Assembly (NCBI GenBank): GCA_019359325.1
Contig: JAHHHN010000013.1
Coordinates: forward strand, 62,001 to 126,000
Length of the DNA: 64,000 nucleotides
Reading direction: 5' to 3'
Origin: Mojavia pulchra JT2-VF2
Lineage (GTDB): Bacteria > Cyanobacteriota > Cyanobacteriia > Cyanobacteriales > Nostocaceae
The translations under genes were made by a program, and so were the position numbers. Below, piece by piece: positions 63,315-64,000 of this stretch (positions are counted from its first letter, which is position 1; each line of letters starts with the position of its first letter). A model generated the notes under the pieces. The model was not told the DNA's origin. It saw nothing but the letters and a program-made list of their open reading frames with translations, and ran no database searches.

Positions 63315-64000
63315 CTACTTGCGTCCAGAGGGTTGACCTTCTGTGGTAGCGATTTCCCCGGCTTCCATAAGCATTTTGAAGCGGCGTAAATCATCGCCAA
63401 TTTGCTGTTCTGGTTCTTCACCGAAGAGTTTAGCAATTACAGATGCTAATGCCCCACCAGGAAGGTTATACTCTAAAACCACCTTGACTTCCGTGCCGCG
63501 ATCGCCTGGTGCTTTTTTAAAACGGACAAAACCAGAATTATCTACATCTGCTCCTTCCACAGAAGCCCAAGAAATAAACTCATTTTCTCGGTCTTCTAAG
63601 ATGTCTGCATCCCATTCCACGCTATTACCTAAAGGTGCATTGGCAATCCAATGAGAACGTTTTTCGTTATACACCTTCACAGATTTGAGATGCTTCATAA
63701 AGGTAGGCAGCTTCTCAAAGTCGTGCCAAAAGCGGTACAGTTCATCTGCGGGTTTATTAATGGTTACCGTCTTTTCAACTTTGATTGGTTTGTTCATGCC
63801 TATTACTTCCTGTGCTTGCTGAATTGTGCTTTGTTTAGTTGCACCTTGATATATCAGGCCACCACCAGCCAAAGCCGTGAGAGCGCCTCGCAAAGAGCCT
63901 TGTCTTAAGCCCATCAGCACCATTGCTCCGCCACCGATTAAAGAAGCCCAACGTTCAGCATCACTAGCTTCACTCTGACTTTTATTTACCTCATCCCCTG
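63315..64000 (-). CDS. SRPBCC (START-like) protein with N-terminal membrane segment, 5' end outside the window
   Basis: The frame stays open to the window edge (63924-64000 continues as DEVNKSQSEASDAERWASLIGG with no ATG in frame), so the true start is beyond 64000. The visible part has a glycine-rich hydrophobic segment (LRGALTALAGGGLIYQG, DUF2892-like) followed by a START/polyketide-cyclase-like domain (about 50-180 of the visible part) with VTINKPADELYRFWHDFEKLPTFMKHLKSV and GTEVKVVLEYNLPGG. It resembles membrane-associated SRPBCC proteins induced by stress in cyanobacteria. The ligand is unknown. It heads the minus-strand cluster of dehydrogenases, cupin and catalase. Confidence 0.85.
   Translation of the reverse strand, partial: GDEVNKSQSEASDAERWASLIGGGAMVLMGLRQGSLRGALTALAGGGLIYQGATKQSTIQQAQEVIGMNKPIKVEKTVTINKPADELYRFWHDFEKLPTFMKHLKSVKVYNEKRSHWIANAPLGNSVEWDADILEDRENEFISWASVEGADVDNSGFVRFKKAPGDRGTEVKVVLEYNLPGGALASVIAKLFGEEPEQQIGDDLRRFKMLMEAGEIATTEGQPSGRK

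Overview
The window looks like chromosomal DNA of a filamentous, Nostoc-type cyanobacterium. The HIP1 octamer GCGATCGC occurs in many genes. There are photosynthesis genes (psbZ, a cyanobacterial-type 8-vinyl reductase gene bciB), acyl-lipid desaturases of the DesA/DesC/DesD classes, GH100 alkaline invertases, and the heptamer tandem repeats and dispersed short palindromes typical of heterocystous cyanobacteria. Nothing indicates a plasmid, prophage, CRISPR array or intact insertion sequence. This taxonomic reading is inference from gene content; no search was run.

Layout. 0.3-7 kb: a small conserved cyanobacterial protein, an ABC-F ATPase, a large outer-membrane-type protein and a membrane-anchored protein whose exposed part resembles the LecA (PA-IL) lectin fold. 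7-13.5 kb: housekeeping genes (tRNA nucleotidyltransferase with DHH and CBS domains, psbZ, ribH, tRNA-Gly, proA). 13.6-17.4 kb: fatty-acid desaturases desC, desA and a desD-like gene, all on the minus strand. 17.5-20.7 kb: a PLP C-S lyase, a frameshifted GxxExxY gene inside an inverted-repeat cassette, bciB and an orphan HicB-like gene. 20.9-23.5 kb: a coiled-coil protein and an unusual glycine-rich/WD40/J-domain fusion. 24.5-27.8 kb: tandem GH100 invertases, the second lacking the probable catalytic Asp. 27.9-34.6 kb: rsmB, a TerB-like gene, a small membrane protein, a class A PBP with an Arg/Ser tail, folK, a Nudix hydrolase and a decayed ADP-ribosylglycohydrolase. 34.6-40.8 kb: a 14-residue-repeat protein, an RTX-tailed alkaline phosphatase with a possible Pho box, a PAP2 phosphatase and a CadD-type transporter.

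41-46.7 kb forms a sulfur/cysteine locus: an Rrf2 (CymR-like) regulator with cysK, divergent cysE, cysA, a divergent Crp/Fnr (CysR-like) regulator, and two NIL-domain genes preceded by a possible leader peptide. 47.7-57.4 kb holds a cysteine-rich small protein that looks like a RiPP precursor without nearby maturases, a two-partner-secretion-type exoprotein, an SDR, a secreted GDSL esterase, an alpha/beta hydrolase and an FHA-PAS-GAF-GGDEF-EAL signalling protein. 58.5-64 kb is a minus-strand cluster that reads as stress or detoxification: Mn catalase, cupin, two paralogous zinc alcohol dehydrogenases flanking a small repeat-containing exported protein, and an SRPBCC protein running off the window edge.

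The best candidates for undescribed biology are the orphan Cys-rich peptide (47.7 kb), the LecA-like membrane protein (6.1 kb), the WD40-J fusion (21.7 kb), the altered invertase copy (26.4 kb) and several very short open frames in intergenic gaps. No complete new multi-gene system is evident.
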